The notes: generated by a model not told the origin, from the letters alone. Shown: positions 7,410 to 15,473, counted from the stretch's first letter. The stretch: 55,132 bases of DNA from Litoribacterium kuwaitense (GCF_011058155.1 NZ_JAALFC010000024.1:1-55132), one strand, 5' to 3'. Made by a program: numbers and translations.

Positions 7410-8717
7410 ATGAAACAAACACATTTAGATAAATACGCATCATATGTTCATTCACAAGCTGAACAGCAAAAGTTGTATAAGCGTTCGTTAAAAATCGTTT
7501 TGTTATCGCAGATTTTAGGTGGTGCTGGGCTTGCAGCGGGAATTGCCGTTGGTGCTCTTCTAGCTAAGGAAATGTTAGGGACAGAAAGCTTTGCTGGCTT
7601 ACCATCAGCTTTATTCACTCTCGGCTCCGCATTGGCTGCTTTTCTCATTGGGAGATTTTCGCAACGCTTAGGGCGGCGTTACGGCTTGTCCTTTGGTTTT
7701 ATGACAGGTGGTGTGGGCGCAATTGGTGTCATTATTGCGGCGAATATTGATAACGTTGCTTTGTTATTTATCTCGTTATTTATTTACGGCTCAGGTACGG
7801 CAACAAACTTGATCGCTCGCTATGCCGGGACAGATTTAGCCAACGAAAAACAGCGAGCAACCGCCATTAGTATCGCCATGGTCGCTACGACATTCGGTGC
7901 CGTGGCCGGGCCAAACCTCGTCACACCAATGGGACACGTCGCTGAGGCCATCGGCTTTCATCCATTGTCCGGACCCTTTATTCTCGCTGCGGTTGCTTAC
8001 CTGTCGGCAGGGTTAACGATTCTATTGTTGATGAGACCGGACCCGTTATTAGTGGCACAAGCGATCGCTCGTCATCAGGCTAAGCTGGCGAAAGAGTCGA
8101 CAGCTTCGGAAGTGACAGGTGTGGAGCATCGTATCAATCGCATCGGTGTCTTTGCGGGCGCTTCGTTACTCATTTTATCGCAAGTCGTGATGGTCGCCAT
8201 TATGACGATGACGCCAGTCCATATGGAAAATCACGGCAGTGGATTAACCGCAATCGGCCTCGTTATCGGGCTTCACGTCGCAGCGATGTACTTACCCTCA
8301 CTTGGGACGGGCATGCTCGTCGATCGTATTGGTAGAAACGTGATGGGAGTTGCCTCGGCGTTTACCTTAGCGGCCTCGGGGCTTTTAGCCGCATTTGCTC
8401 CTGGTGATTCTCTCGTTTGGCTCACGATTGCTTTAATGCTCTTAGGGCTTGGTTGGAATTTCGGCTTAATTAGCGGTACTGCAATTATTATTGACTCGAC
8501 AAATATTCATACCCGCGCAAAAATGCAAGGCTCCATCGATGTCGGTGTCGCTTTAGGCGGCTCTTTTGGCAGCATTGTATCCGGAATTGTCGTCGCTCAA
8601 TCAAGCTACGCAATTCTCGGATTTATCGGCACGTACGTTGCGCTTATGCTCATTCCGATCATTTATTGGACGCGGATGAAGGAAAAGCGCCAGCAGAATC
8701 GCAGTTTTTCGGCTTAA
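7410..8717 (+). CDS. MFS transporter
   Basis: This integral membrane protein of about 435 residues has the alternating hydrophobic segments of a 12-helix major facilitator superfamily carrier. The loop between helices 2 and 3 has the motif-A-like GRFSQRLGRRYG. A second copy, DRIGRNVMG, follows in the C-terminal half, as expected from the internal duplication. Upstream GTG (7371) and ATG (7395) codons lack a ribosome binding site; ATG at 7410 follows GGAAGG. It probably imports the substrate of the preceding operon or exports a product. It is separated from that operon by a terminator and has its own upstream palindrome, so it is likely transcribed separately. Confidence 0.88.
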   Translation: MKQTHLDKYASYVHSQAEQQKLYKRSLKIVLLSQILGGAGLAAGIAVGALLAKEMLGTESFAGLPSALFTLGSALAAFLIGRFSQRLGRRYGLSFGFMTGGVGAIGVIIAANIDNVALLFISLFIYGSGTATNLIARYAGTDLANEKQRATAISIAMVATTFGAVAGPNLVTPMGHVAEAIGFHPLSGPFILAAVAYLSAGLTILLLMRPDPLLVAQAIARHQAKLAKESTASEVTGVEHRINRIGVFAGASLLILSQVVMVAIMTMTPVHMENHGSGLTAIGLVIGLHVAAMYLPSLGTGMLVDRIGRNVMGVASAFTLAASGLLAAFAPGDSLVWLTIALMLLGLGWNFGLISGTAIIIDSTNIHTRAKMQGSIDVGVALGGSFGSIVSGIVVAQSSYAILGFIGTYVALMLIPIIYWTRMKEKRQQNRSFSA

Positions 8718-8762
8718 GGATATCATTTAAAAACGAGACATAGCGTAAATACAGTCAGTGAA

Positions 8763-8801
8763 AAGGCTGCCATCTCATGCTTAGCATGTCTTGGCAGCCT
8801 T
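8763..8801 (+). terminator. Stem-loop terminator after the MFS gene
   Basis: AAGGCTGCCA at 8763-8772 pairs with TGGCAGCCTT at 8792-8801, and CATGCT/AGCATG nests inside. The T-tract that follows is weak, so this could also be an mRNA-stabilising hairpin. From here to 9099 no gene or recognisable remnant was found on either strand. Confidence 0.65.
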
Positions 8802-9099
8802 GTTTATGCCTTTAGCATTTGTCAAATAGGCATTTGTCCGGTCAGTGCTCCCTTATTTGTCTACCCGCGAACAACATTCAGGTCCTTACTATGCTTAGCA
8901 AAAACTGCTGTGTGGAAAGCACTTACGATTTAGAGCTGAAGTGAACATGAAGAGCCTTTGGCAGTCGGAACGTTAAAACCTGTTTATTTATGTTAAATAA
9001 TATTTATTTGTCGTTTAACGATAAAAATCAATTGAATTACAAGTCGATATCTATTAGAATGCAATTAGTCGTTGAGAGGAGGATCTTCAAAGTTAACGC

Positions 9100-9232
9100 G
9101 ATGGAGATGTAACAGAGCCTAGCTGTGAAGCTCCGAATGACTCTGGGCAAATGTTAGATAGAATTTGTGAGGTATTAGATTGTGTACCAAGCGTTTTTTA
9201 CAATTCTAGAGGTTTGAAAGGAGAGGACGATC
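9100..9232 (+). pseudogene. Possible remnant of a small XRE-type helix-turn-helix protein
   Basis: A frame ending near the DUF3955 start reads MLDRICEVLDCVPS. This resembles the C-terminal part of short Cro/C1-type regulators (LDKICKALDCQPGD). No intact start or recognition helix is visible. Small XRE regulators are often next to DUF3955 genes, which supports the reading. The evidence is thin. Confidence 0.25.
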
Positions 9233-9448
9233 ATGAAAAGAAAGTATTTGTATGCTTCTATACCAGTTATTATGGGGGCCATTTGTATGGTTAGTTACAA
9301 CATCATTGGTTCAAGAGTGGAACCAGATGGCACTCTAGTAGAGCCATTTTTTCTCATTCCATTAGGTTATCTTTTTAGCTTTGTTGGAATTGCCACATTA
9401 ATAATCTTCGCGCTTACCTCTTTTCTTAAAAATGGAAATCACCAATAA
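9233..9448 (+). CDS. DUF3955 domain small membrane protein
   Basis: This is a 71-residue protein with two transmembrane helices, at about residues 6-26 and 38-62. The loop between them carries NIIGSRVEPDGTLVEPFFLIPLGY, given here by its key parts: IIGS, a GTLxEPFFLIP core and GY. That pattern is characteristic of DUF3955. The function is unknown; members are small membrane proteins of Firmicutes. GAAAGGAGAGG precedes the ATG by about 7 nt, so it is probably translated. It stands alone between regions of decayed sequence. Confidence 0.75.
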   Translation: MKRKYLYASIPVIMGAICMVSYNIIGSRVEPDGTLVEPFFLIPLGYLFSFVGIATLIIFALTSFLKNGNHQ

Positions 9449-9512
9449 AGTTTTGGTCTTAGATTATAAAAACAAAAGTGAGGTATGGGGTGGCTATGGT
9501 AAGTGCTATGAA

Positions 9513-9626
9513 TTAAAAATGTATTCTTTCATCGTTCACAGCATCTTGTACATGCACGATGTCCCATTGTGATTCATAGCTGACATTCGCCGCTTCTTGT
9601 TTTAATCGGAGGTGGAAAAATGACAT
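9513..9626 (-). CDS. Short hypothetical ORF on the minus strand (37 aa)
   Basis: The frame from ATG at 9626 to TAA at 9513 encodes a hydrophilic 37-residue peptide with the segments KQEAANVSYESQWDIVHV and QDAVNDERIHF. Its composition looks protein-like rather than random. It could be an intact small protein or the C-terminal end of a lost gene. No family was recognised and no clear ribosome binding site was seen, so this is a weak call. Confidence 0.25.
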   Translation of the reverse strand: MSFFHLRLKQEAANVSYESQWDIVHVQDAVNDERIHF

Positions 9627-9787
9627 ACGGCAAAGATTTTATATACTTCGTTTTCCATCAAGCTTTATCATGTCTTTTTCCTGTTGTCATTTTTTTAACG
9701 CTTGCAGTTTCCCAAATTGTTAATGTCCCTGGCAACGTTCTCAACGAAATGATGAACGGGAAAGGACATCTAAAATCATCATATTGA
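9620..9787 (+). pseudogene. N-terminal fragment resembling DUF817 (YoaT-like) membrane protein
   Basis: GGAGGTG followed by ATG at 9620 starts a 55-residue frame. Its first 37 residues (FVFHQALSCLFPVVIFLTLA) resemble the start of the DUF817 membrane family, whose full-length members are several times longer. After residue 37 the similarity stops and a TGA follows at 9785. The rest of the gene is missing from the downstream sequence, so this is best seen as a truncated remnant, although its start signals are intact. Confidence 0.4.
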
Positions 9788-9957
9788 AAAATTTTTTAGA
9801 GTTGTATGGGGTCGTATATTCGTTCCTGACAGCTCTTTTTTTGGTGGGACGTTTTTTGGCAGAAAGTCTACAGCGGTTTTAAAAAAGTCGATCCGTGTTG
9901 AGACTTTTTAAAGGGCATCGCAGTCTAATGGGTGACGTGTACACAGCGAAGGAATCC

Positions 9958-10482
9958 ATGGAGAAAGTAAGTGAAAAGATGAAGAATAAAAAACAAGAAG
10001 AGCGGTTCCTCTCTTTAATTCATGAGCATCATCACCGGCTATATCGTATTGCGTTCAGCTATGTGAAAAATAAAGAGGATGCGTTAGATATTATTCAAGA
10101 ATCTGTCTATAAAGGGTACAAATCCTACCATAAAGTGAAACAGCCCGAATACGAAAAAACGTGGATAACGAAAATCGTAATGAATTCAGCGATTGATTTT
10201 ATTAAGAAAAATAAAAGGGTTGTACCTTTAGAAGAGACTGTTTTAGAGAATGTCGCCAGTCCGACAAGAGATATTGTAGAAGATAAACTGACGGTTGAGG
10301 AGGCGCTTGATCAGCTCAGTGAAAAGCAACGGGCTGTCGTTATTCTACGGTTTTTTGAGGATATGAAGCTGGCTGAAATCGCCGAGGTGCTTGATGCACC
10401 TGTCAGCACAATTAAGTCGCTCCTTTATCGAGCTCTTAAGCAAATTGAAGTTGACATGAAGGAGGCTGACACCTATGAATGA
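9958..10482 (+). CDS. ECF-type sigma-70 family RNA polymerase sigma factor
   Basis: This is a group IV (extracytoplasmic function) sigma factor of about 174 residues. Region 2 is visible in LYRIAFSYVKNKEDALDIIQE. Region 4 is seen in LSEKQRAVVILRFFEDM followed by an HTH with LAEIAEVLDAPVSTIKSLLYRA. ATG at 9958 has GAAGGA upstream; an earlier GTG (9895) in the same frame lacks a site. It overlaps the following gene, which encodes a single-span membrane protein with an anti-sigma layout, by 8 bp. This is the usual cotranscribed sigma/anti-sigma pair that responds to envelope stress. The partner gene is frameshifted here, so the sigma factor could be unrestrained if the shifts are real. Confidence 0.9.
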   Translation: MEKVSEKMKNKKQEERFLSLIHEHHHRLYRIAFSYVKNKEDALDIIQESVYKGYKSYHKVKQPEYEKTWITKIVMNSAIDFIKKNKRVVPLEETVLENVASPTRDIVEDKLTVEEALDQLSEKQRAVVILRFFEDMKLAEIAEVLDAPVSTIKSLLYRALKQIEVDMKEADTYE

Positions 10483-11720
10483 CAAGAGGTTAATAGAATT
10501 GAAAAAACAATATGAGGATATTCACATTCCTTCTGAGCTGGAGGGTGCCATTCAGAAGGGAATAGAGCGAGGGCGAAGCGAAATGAGCAAAGAAAAAAAG
10601 TCAATCTCGCCTGTTTGGAAAGCTGTTGTCGGCTTCGTTGCCGCACTCGCCGTTTTGTCGGATCAATTAACGTGTCTCCGGCGCTTGCCAGTCAATTAAA
10701 AGGCATTCCAGTCATAGGTCAGCTCGTCGACATCTTGCAGTTTACGGATGGAGAAGCTGAAGGGGGGAGCATTACGGATGGCTCTGATGTGAGCTCTATA
10801 AGCCGGCTTGAAGAAAACGGCTTTGAGAAGATCGTCATTGGCTTTACGCAAAACGATGAACTACAAGCCGATGCTGGAGCATTTATGGTCAGCTACGCGG
10901 AGAATCCGTATACGATGCAATTTGAGATTGGCGGGGCACGAGGGTTTTCTGCCCAAGAGCAATTTGCTGCAATCAAGGAGAGTCCGTATGTGAAAGATGT
11001 TTATCCATTAATGACGCTGGATGATTCACTCATTCGATTTATCATTGAGTTTACTCGTCCAGTCGACTATGAAGTCATGGAAATGAAAGACCCTGCTAGC
11101 ATCGTTCTTTATGTCAAGGAAGGTGAGCAGGCGGTGGAAACAACGACATATTCGTTGCGGACACAGTCTTATCCCTATGGAGAAGCAATAGGCCATCTTG
11201 AAGAAAGACTTATGGATGCTGATCCGTCGAGAATGCTAAAGGATGCTGAAGGAATGTATTTTATCGAAGTACAGCAGTTTGATACGGAAGAAGAAGCCGT
11301 GCAGAAACGAAATGAGCTGGCAGTGCAGATGGATGATGTCACATTATTCGTTGAGGAGCGGCGTGGGGTAGAAGCGCCCGTAAACGATCCAGCCCAGACT
11401 GAAAAAACGAATGAGGGAGACGCTGGACAGTCAGAAGCTGAATTAGAGGCACCGGCATTTTTCCAGTCTCCATTGAAGAAAACGGCGAGACGTATGATGG
11501 CAATATCGAGCTCTTAGAAGATCGATTAAACATTTACGGTGAGGATACAAGTGCTGAACCGAAGCATACATTCTATTATGAAGAAGTGACATTGACACAG
11601 CTAAAAGGCGAAGCTTCTTTCTTGTTGGACATTGAAACAGAAGGTGAGACGCTAACTGCCTCCGGTGTATTTGCCGATTTTTTCGCTGAGCTAGAAACAT
11701 ATACGGAAGTGAAAAAATAA
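10475..11720 (+). pseudogene. Anti-sigma factor membrane protein, interrupted by two frameshifts
   Basis: The gene starts with ATG at 10475, overlapping the sigma gene. It encodes a cytoplasmic region of about 48 residues, then a membrane segment (VWKAVVGFVAALAVF). The frame breaks at the T-run 10653-10656. Adding one T would restore FVGSINVSPALASQLKGIP, the typical juxtamembrane segment of Bacillus anti-sigma proteins. A long extracytoplasmic part follows in the shifted frame, with strands resembling an AMIN-like fold and a SPOR-like FDTEEEAVQKRNEL stretch. A second break lies at the T-run 11458-11462; one added T would give FFPVSIEENGETYDGN and continue to TAA at 11718. Both breaks are single-base losses in T-runs, so they may be sequencing errors. 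The anti-sigma role is inferred mainly from gene order. Confidence 0.7.
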
Positions 11721-11741
11721 GCTTTATTTTAGCCGAAATAG

Positions 11742-11788
11742 ACTGCACTGATCAACATTACGATCGTTGATCAGTGCAGTTTTTAATT
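11742..11788. terminator. Strong terminator between convergent genes
   Basis: ACTGCACTGATCAAC at 11742-11756 pairs perfectly over 15 bp with GTTGATCAGTGCAGT at 11766-11780, followed by TTTTAATT. It ends the sigma/anti-sigma unit. It probably also serves the convergent lipoprotein gene, although that strand has fewer T residues after the stem. Confidence 0.9.
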
Positions 11789-11796
11789 CATTCAAA

Positions 11797-11812
11797 TGTT
11801 TCACGTGAAACG
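11797..11812. promoter_or_regulatory. parS-like sequence (one mismatch)
   Basis: TGTTTCACGTGAAACG matches the Spo0J/ParB site consensus TGTTNCACGTGAAACA at all positions except the last. It lies between the convergent terminator and the lipoprotein stop codon. It may be a weaker chromosome-partitioning site; a perfect copy is at 54327. Confidence 0.5.
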
Positions 11813-11817
11813 CGGCG

Positions 11818-12447
11818 TTATTTCGCGGACAGCTCATCTTCGGTGACCCATTTATGGTTGGTGACTTCTTCTCCACTCGTTGTTGATGTGTAGTCGACCA
11901 TGTACACGGTCGTTTGTTGGGCTGAATCGATGGTGGCTGTTGCACCTTCCATGCCTTCCATGTGTTTTGCGGTCAGTGTAACTTCATCACCAGCTTCATA
12001 AGGCTCATCTTGAGCGTTTTTGATTTCTTCGTGAATGACCCATTTATGATTTTTGACAGGTTCTCCGCCATCTGTCGGTGTATAGGTGACTGTATAGACC
12101 GTCGTATTAAATGCGCCAGAAATGGTCGCTTCGGCTCCGTTCATACCTTCCATATGGCTAGCTTCAATGACAGCCTGGCTTCCTACAGGAAAAGTCGGGC
12201 TGTCTGCTTCCTGGAGGTCATCTGGAACGTCTCCTGAGCTGGAATGATTCATACTAGAATGATCAGTATCTTCAGCGGAGTCACCTGTTGTCGTACCTTC
12301 ATTTGTTCCTTGGTCAGACTGTACTTCTTCTTCATTCGTCGTAGCCTCTTCATTCGTTTCCGGAGCGGGCTCATCTGTTGAGCCGTTAGCACATCCAGCC
12401 AAACCGAACACTGTCACCAATCCTAACGCTAATAGTTGTTTTTTCAT
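11818..12447 (-). CDS. ydhK: YdhK/CopL-family lipoprotein with two DUF1541 domains
   Basis: This 209-residue protein has a lipoprotein signal peptide with lipobox LAGC (Cys19), an acidic Glu/Thr-rich linker holding a DHSSMNHSS stretch, then two DUF1541 repeats. Each repeat contains a SHMEGMNGAEA or KHMEGMEGATA segment and ends in an NHKWV motif. His/Met-rich motifs of this kind bind copper, and CopL of Staphylococcus aureus is, as I recall, of this family. A copper-binding surface lipoprotein is therefore likely. The start follows GAGGTG. A CsoR-like inverted repeat lies within its promoter (12485-12513), which supports copper control. The symbol follows the Bacillus subtilis family name. Confidence 0.8.
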   Translation of the reverse strand: MKKQLLALGLVTVFGLAGCANGSTDEPAPETNEEATTNEEEVQSDQGTNEGTTTGDSAEDTDHSSMNHSSSGDVPDDLQEADSPTFPVGSQAVIEASHMEGMNGAEATISGAFNTTVYTVTYTPTDGGEPVKNHKWVIHEEIKNAQDEPYEAGDEVTLTAKHMEGMEGATATIDSAQQTTVYMVDYTSTTSGEEVTNHKWVTEDELSAK

Positions 12448-12484
12448 GAATGAGACACCTCTTTGTTTTGTTTGTATCGGTCTT

Positions 12485-12513
12485 TTTATACCCTGATACG
12501 GTATGTGGTTAAA
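12485..12513 (-). promoter_or_regulatory. Promoter of the lipoprotein gene with CsoR-like operator
   Basis: On the minus strand TTTAAC (12513-12508) and TATAAA (12490-12485) are separated by 17 bp. The spacer holds the inverted repeat ATACC-7 nt-GGTAT (12488-12504), which overlaps the -10. The Bacillus CsoR box, as I recall it, has the same arms and the same 7-nt spacing. Copper-dependent derepression is inferred from this match and from the DUF1541 product. Confidence 0.5.
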
Positions 12514-12670
12514 CGTATTGTTTCTGATTTTAGGTCATGCGTTTTTAGCGTAGTTTGAACATTTTCTATTATTTTTTATACAGATACGGTTCCTTTCTTT
12601 AGAACACTACAGAATGTTTACGAGAAAAAATGAACAGACTATCGCTAACTGTAGAGAAGGAGGAAGTGTG

Positions 12671-13381
12671 GTGGTCGAACATCTTGAAATTATGTTGCGT
12701 TCCATTGCGTCTTTTGCTTTTCTTCTAATGGGTGCACGCATTTTAGGAAAGCAAACCGTTTCACAAATGTCGATCTTTGATTTTATTGCCACCATCTCGA
12801 TGGGCTCTATTGCGGCCAATTTAGCATTTAATACAGATACTGAAGTGCATCATATGATGATTGCTTTAGGGGTCTTTATTGCTGTGACATTCTTATCCGC
12901 GTTTATCTCTTTAAAAAGTCGCAGAGGGAGAAAGCTATTTGCTGGTGACCCAACGGTCGTGATTGAAAACGGAAAGATTTTAGAAAAAAACATGCGCAAA
13001 ATGCGCTATACATTAGACTACTTAAATCAACAGTTGCGGGAAAAAGATGTCTTTGCAATCGAGGAAGTGCTCTTTGCACTTGTTGAAACGAATGGCACAT
13101 TAACCGTGTTAAAAAAGCCGCATTTCCGAACTGTGACAAGGCAGGACTTAAATGTGCCCGTGAATCGTGAACAACGATTGCCAATAGAGCTCATCATGGA
13201 TGGAGATGTCATTGAGAAAAATTTAACAGAAAATCATCTATCACAAACATGGCTGCAGGAGGAATTGAAAAAACGACAGCTCAAAAGGTCGGAGGTCGCC
13301 TATGCCGTACTGGCGGCGAATGGGCTTGTCTATGTAGATACATATAAGGATCATATCAAATCGCCAGTGGATGAAGAATAA
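12671..13381 (+). CDS. DUF421 domain (YetF-like) membrane protein
   Basis: This protein of about 236 residues has a DUF421 architecture. Three N-terminal transmembrane helices occupy about the first 90 residues, including ARILGKQTVSQMSIFDFIATISMGSIAANL (key parts: GKxxxxQMSxFDFI and GSIAA). A cytoplasmic domain follows with GDPTVVIENGKILEKNM, then MRYTLDYLNQQLREKDVF, both typical of this family. Some members influence spore germination or membrane stress; the biochemical role is not established. AAGGAGG at 12657 favours the GTG at 12671 over the upstream ATG at 12614, whose first 19 residues do not look like the family. A weak hairpin follows the stop at about 13388-13405. Confidence 0.85.
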   Translation: MVEHLEIMLRSIASFAFLLMGARILGKQTVSQMSIFDFIATISMGSIAANLAFNTDTEVHHMMIALGVFIAVTFLSAFISLKSRRGRKLFAGDPTVVIENGKILEKNMRKMRYTLDYLNQQLREKDVFAIEEVLFALVETNGTLTVLKKPHFRTVTRQDLNVPVNREQRLPIELIMDGDVIEKNLTENHLSQTWLQEELKKRQLKRSEVAYAVLAANGLVYVDTYKDHIKSPVDEE

Positions 13382-13412
13382 AATAGAGCAGCTTACTGAG
13401 CTGCCCTTGCTT

Positions 13413-14308
13413 TTAGAAGCGCAGCAAGCTTCGTTCAACGGCGGCAAGATGAGTCACGCACTTGCGTAAACACGGTTCTCACATCTAAAGGAAGGTCCAT
13501 GGATAGAAATCGTTCATACATCGCAAAGTTGTCGAGTTCTCCTTGAACACCGGCGGGATAGGCAGCTTTAAGGGTTTCGGGCGTGGTCACAAGGGACTGT
13601 GACGTATCCTCAGGAATGGGCGCCTCATATCGTTCAAATAGAGGCAGAAGTGCATTGATATGCCTTAATTCGGCTTCTTTTATCTTTGTAAATGTGCGAA
13701 CGGGACTAAAGGTGCTGATCATACGGTCATAGCGTGCGTGCTAAATATTCGTCTTGAAGCGCATAGGTGAGCATTTGCGGTAACGCTAGCGTCGTTGCGT
13801 TTAATGCGCGAATCGCGCCGTAATCTGATGCTTGCTGGCGTATGTTTGGTGCGTTCTTTTTTAAAAAAGAAACCATACGGCGTGATTTTGTTCATCTTGA
13901 GCAGCACGGCGGGAACGTTCTTTCGTAAAATGATCCTGTGCCTGATCGGCGATATCTAAATAAAAATCTACTGTTTCTTGCTCATCCGTAAAAGCAAATT
14001 CAATGCCCTTCCCGATAGTTGTTTGGGCATTCTTCGATGATTATATACGTCGGTTGCGTTCCAGAGAGGAAAGTGTAAATTCTCGTAAATTCCTCTAAAT
14101 GGCGCTTTTCATCGTTGCATATTTCTCTTATTCTTTTCTTTTCCTTCTGTGTGGGTGCCATTTTTACAAGTTTTTCATAACAAGCAATGGCACTGTACTC
14201 ACCATTGATCGCTTTCTGAATGTCTTTAAGCAGTTGCGCGTTGGCGTTATTGCGAAAATCTTCAGCCGGATAAGATGTGTAAGGATAAGCATACGGATAG
14301 GTATACAA
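13413..14308 (-). pseudogene. Twin ferritin-like protein, multiply frameshifted
   Basis: Starting from TTG at 14308 (AGGAGG upstream), a ferritin-like four-helix sequence begins: a Tyr/Pro-rich N-terminus, then DIQKAINGEYSAIACYEKL and ICNDEKRHLEEF, with the E and ExxH metal-site residues. At about 14003 the frame shifts and continues as IEFAFTDEQETVDFYLDIAD and AAQDEQNHAVWF. It reaches TAA near 13859, then continues in another frame as a second ferritin-like domain (RALNATTLALPQMLTYALQ, a break near 13737, KEAELRHINALLPLFERY, and a last break near 13443 before HLAAVERSLLRF). At least three shifts, not all in homopolymers, indicate a decayed gene. Originally it was either one two-domain protein or two adjacent genes. 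Confidence 0.6.
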
Positions 14309-14478
14309 GATTGTCCTCCTTTTTTTGTATCATCACCGTATTGTATGTAGAGGGCGTGGGTAGGCGTGCATGTTTTGGAAGAAGGTTGGGATCGGGGGAG
14401 AATTATCGACGTGTGAAGAATGAAGAACTTGTCTTAAAAGCGCTCGGAAAGACTAAAGAGTGCGTTGACAGATATTTA

Positions 14479-14503
14479 AGGCACCCATAAGACAGAGGTG
14501 CCT
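14479..14503 (-). terminator. Small hairpin beyond the M24 remnant
   Basis: AGGCACC at 14479-14485 pairs with GGTGCCT at 14497-14503. It lies immediately downstream of the minus-strand peptidase remnant but lacks a good T-tract. Between 14309 and 14478 no gene was recognised. Confidence 0.35.
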
Positions 14504-14512
14504 CGAAACGTA

Positions 14513-14746
14513 TCATTTGTATCCTTGAATGATTAAGCTTTCTAAGGAGGAAATGCGCTCACAGCCGTCCTTCGTAATGACGACTTGCTCTTCTAGTTTG
14601 ACCCCTTCTTTTCCGCTCATTTCACCGATATAGCTTTCCACACAGATGATCATGTTTTCTTCAAAATAACCGTAGTTTTGTTGTTGAAAACTGGTCTCCA
14701 AACATTCGTGATAAAGTTCTATAAGCTGGGATTTGCTTTCTCTCAT
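14513..14746 (-). pseudogene. C-terminal remnant of an M24 (aminopeptidase P-type) metallopeptidase
   Basis: The 77-residue frame contains ENMIICVESYIGE and KEGVKLEEQVVITKDG. This is the final conserved block of M24 creatinase/prolidase-type peptidases, including the metal-ligating Glu residues. The rest of the catalytic domain, normally about 300 residues upstream, is absent. The N-terminal 30 residues of this frame do not match the family. It is therefore a truncated gene rather than a functional enzyme, and another sign that 8.8-14.8 kb is a zone of gene decay. Confidence 0.55.
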
Positions 14747-14777
14747 TTTGGGAAGAGGCTATTTACGATGCAAGACC

Positions 14778-15182
14778 TCAAGAGCGGGATTTACGTTTTA
14801 TGAGCCAACCCACTGTTTCCAAATCCAATTCTGGCCATTCTAGTTTGTTAAGCTCCTGGCGTTTGACCCACCGAACTTCCTTATGCTCGTAAGCTTGTGG
14901 CTGGCCTGAGACGAGTCGGCAAGCAAATGTATGTAATGTAATTCGCGATGCTTCTTTTTCGATCGTGGACATTGCAATTTTTTCTCCTACAGCAATATAG
15001 CACCCTAACTCCTCTTGAATCTCACGGGTGAGAGCCGTTTCAAACGTTTCCCCAGCCTCCACCTTGCCACCAGGAAATTCCCAGAGAAGAGGCATGCTCA
15101 TTTTTTCAGAACGCTGAGCGCACAATACTGCGTCATCTTCTTCTCGTACAATAACAGCACCAACGACATGCATTTCTTTCAT
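14778..15182 (-). CDS. NUDIX hydrolase (MutT-like 8-oxo-dGTP diphosphatase)
   Basis: This 134-residue protein has a complete Nudix box in the form GGKVEAGE...TREIQEELG (GX5EX7REUXEEXGU). It is preceded by PLLWEFPGGK, which is characteristic of the MutT group that cleans oxidised nucleotides. The N-terminus VVGAVIVREEDDAVLCAQR also fits MutT. ATG at 15182 follows AAGGAGA. The frame stays open upstream to 15374, but that part overlaps an RNA module and looks non-coding. It is a cytoplasmic Mg2+-dependent pyrophosphohydrolase. The precise substrate is inferred from family resemblance. Confidence 0.88.
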   Translation of the reverse strand: MKEMHVVGAVIVREEDDAVLCAQRSEKMSMPLLWEFPGGKVEAGETFETALTREIQEELGCYIAVGEKIAMSTIEKEASRITLHTFACRLVSGQPQAYEHKEVRWVKRQELNKLEWPELDLETVGWLIKRKSRS

Positions 15183-15247
15183 GAAAAATCTCCTTACGTA
15201 ACGATTTATTCTATCCAACGTGAATATTTTATTTTGCGACAATTTCA

Positions 15248-15398
15248 TGGTATACTTCAAAGTAGAAGAACATATAATAAAAAGCCACGAGTGCGACCAA
15301 CACCCGCGGCTAAGCAATATCGGTTCCAAAAATGGATTGGCCTGGGAATCGTCGTAATCCGCCAGAGCGCTCACTCTTAGGGCGGATTACTTATTTCT
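15248..15398 (+). ncRNA. Candidate antisense antitoxin RNA (RatA-like arrangement)
   Basis: An extended -10 promoter, TGGTATACT at 15248-15256, is followed by about 130 nt that end in a very stable hairpin at 15354-15390. In it GTAATCCGCC pairs with GGCGGATTAC, and AGAG/CTCT nests inside, before TTATTTCTTG. The transcript would run opposite to the toxin mRNA and overlap its 3' end, including its terminator and stop codon. This is the known arrangement of txpA/RatA-type type I modules in Bacillus. Existence of the RNA is inferred from promoter and terminator placement. Confidence 0.5.
15275..15310 (-). terminator. Terminator of the toxin mRNA
   Basis: On the minus strand GCCGCGGGTG pairs over 10 bp with CACTCGTGGC using two G-U pairs, with a 7-nt loop, and is followed by TTTTTATT. 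The two A-C mismatches on the plus strand show that the structure is built for the minus-strand transcript. Confidence 0.7.
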
Positions 15399-15473
15399 TG
15401 TAGAGATCAAGAAAACAAGCGTTCCGAATGCCAACATTAAAGTCAAAGCTTCATATGTCGTTATCGGCAGCAC
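15387..15473 (-). CDS. Putative holin-like type I toxin
   Basis: This 28-residue peptide reads from GTG at 15473, with AAAGGGG immediately upstream. Its core TYEALTLMLAFGTLVFLIS is nearly identical in style to the putative holin-like toxin family (TxpA/BsrG-type peptides: YEALxLMxxFGTLVxxL). It is a single short membrane helix with a basic tail (RNK), as expected for a membrane-active type I toxin. It is too short for normal gene finders. A terminator for its mRNA lies at 15275-15310 and an antisense RNA candidate on the other strand covers its 3' end. The peptide family is well supported; toxicity here is inferred. Confidence 0.65.
   Translation of the reverse strand: MLPITTYEALTLMLAFGTLVFLISTRNK

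Noticed and set aside
9001-9075. AT-rich region with GTCGTTTAACGA as a promoter or operator
   Set aside because: No well-spaced promoter elements and no second copy of the short palindrome were found.
14275-14490. Plus-strand 71-codon frame opposite and beyond the ferritin-like start
   Set aside because: Half of it is antisense to the ferritin-like gene and it lacks a ribosome binding site or family pattern.
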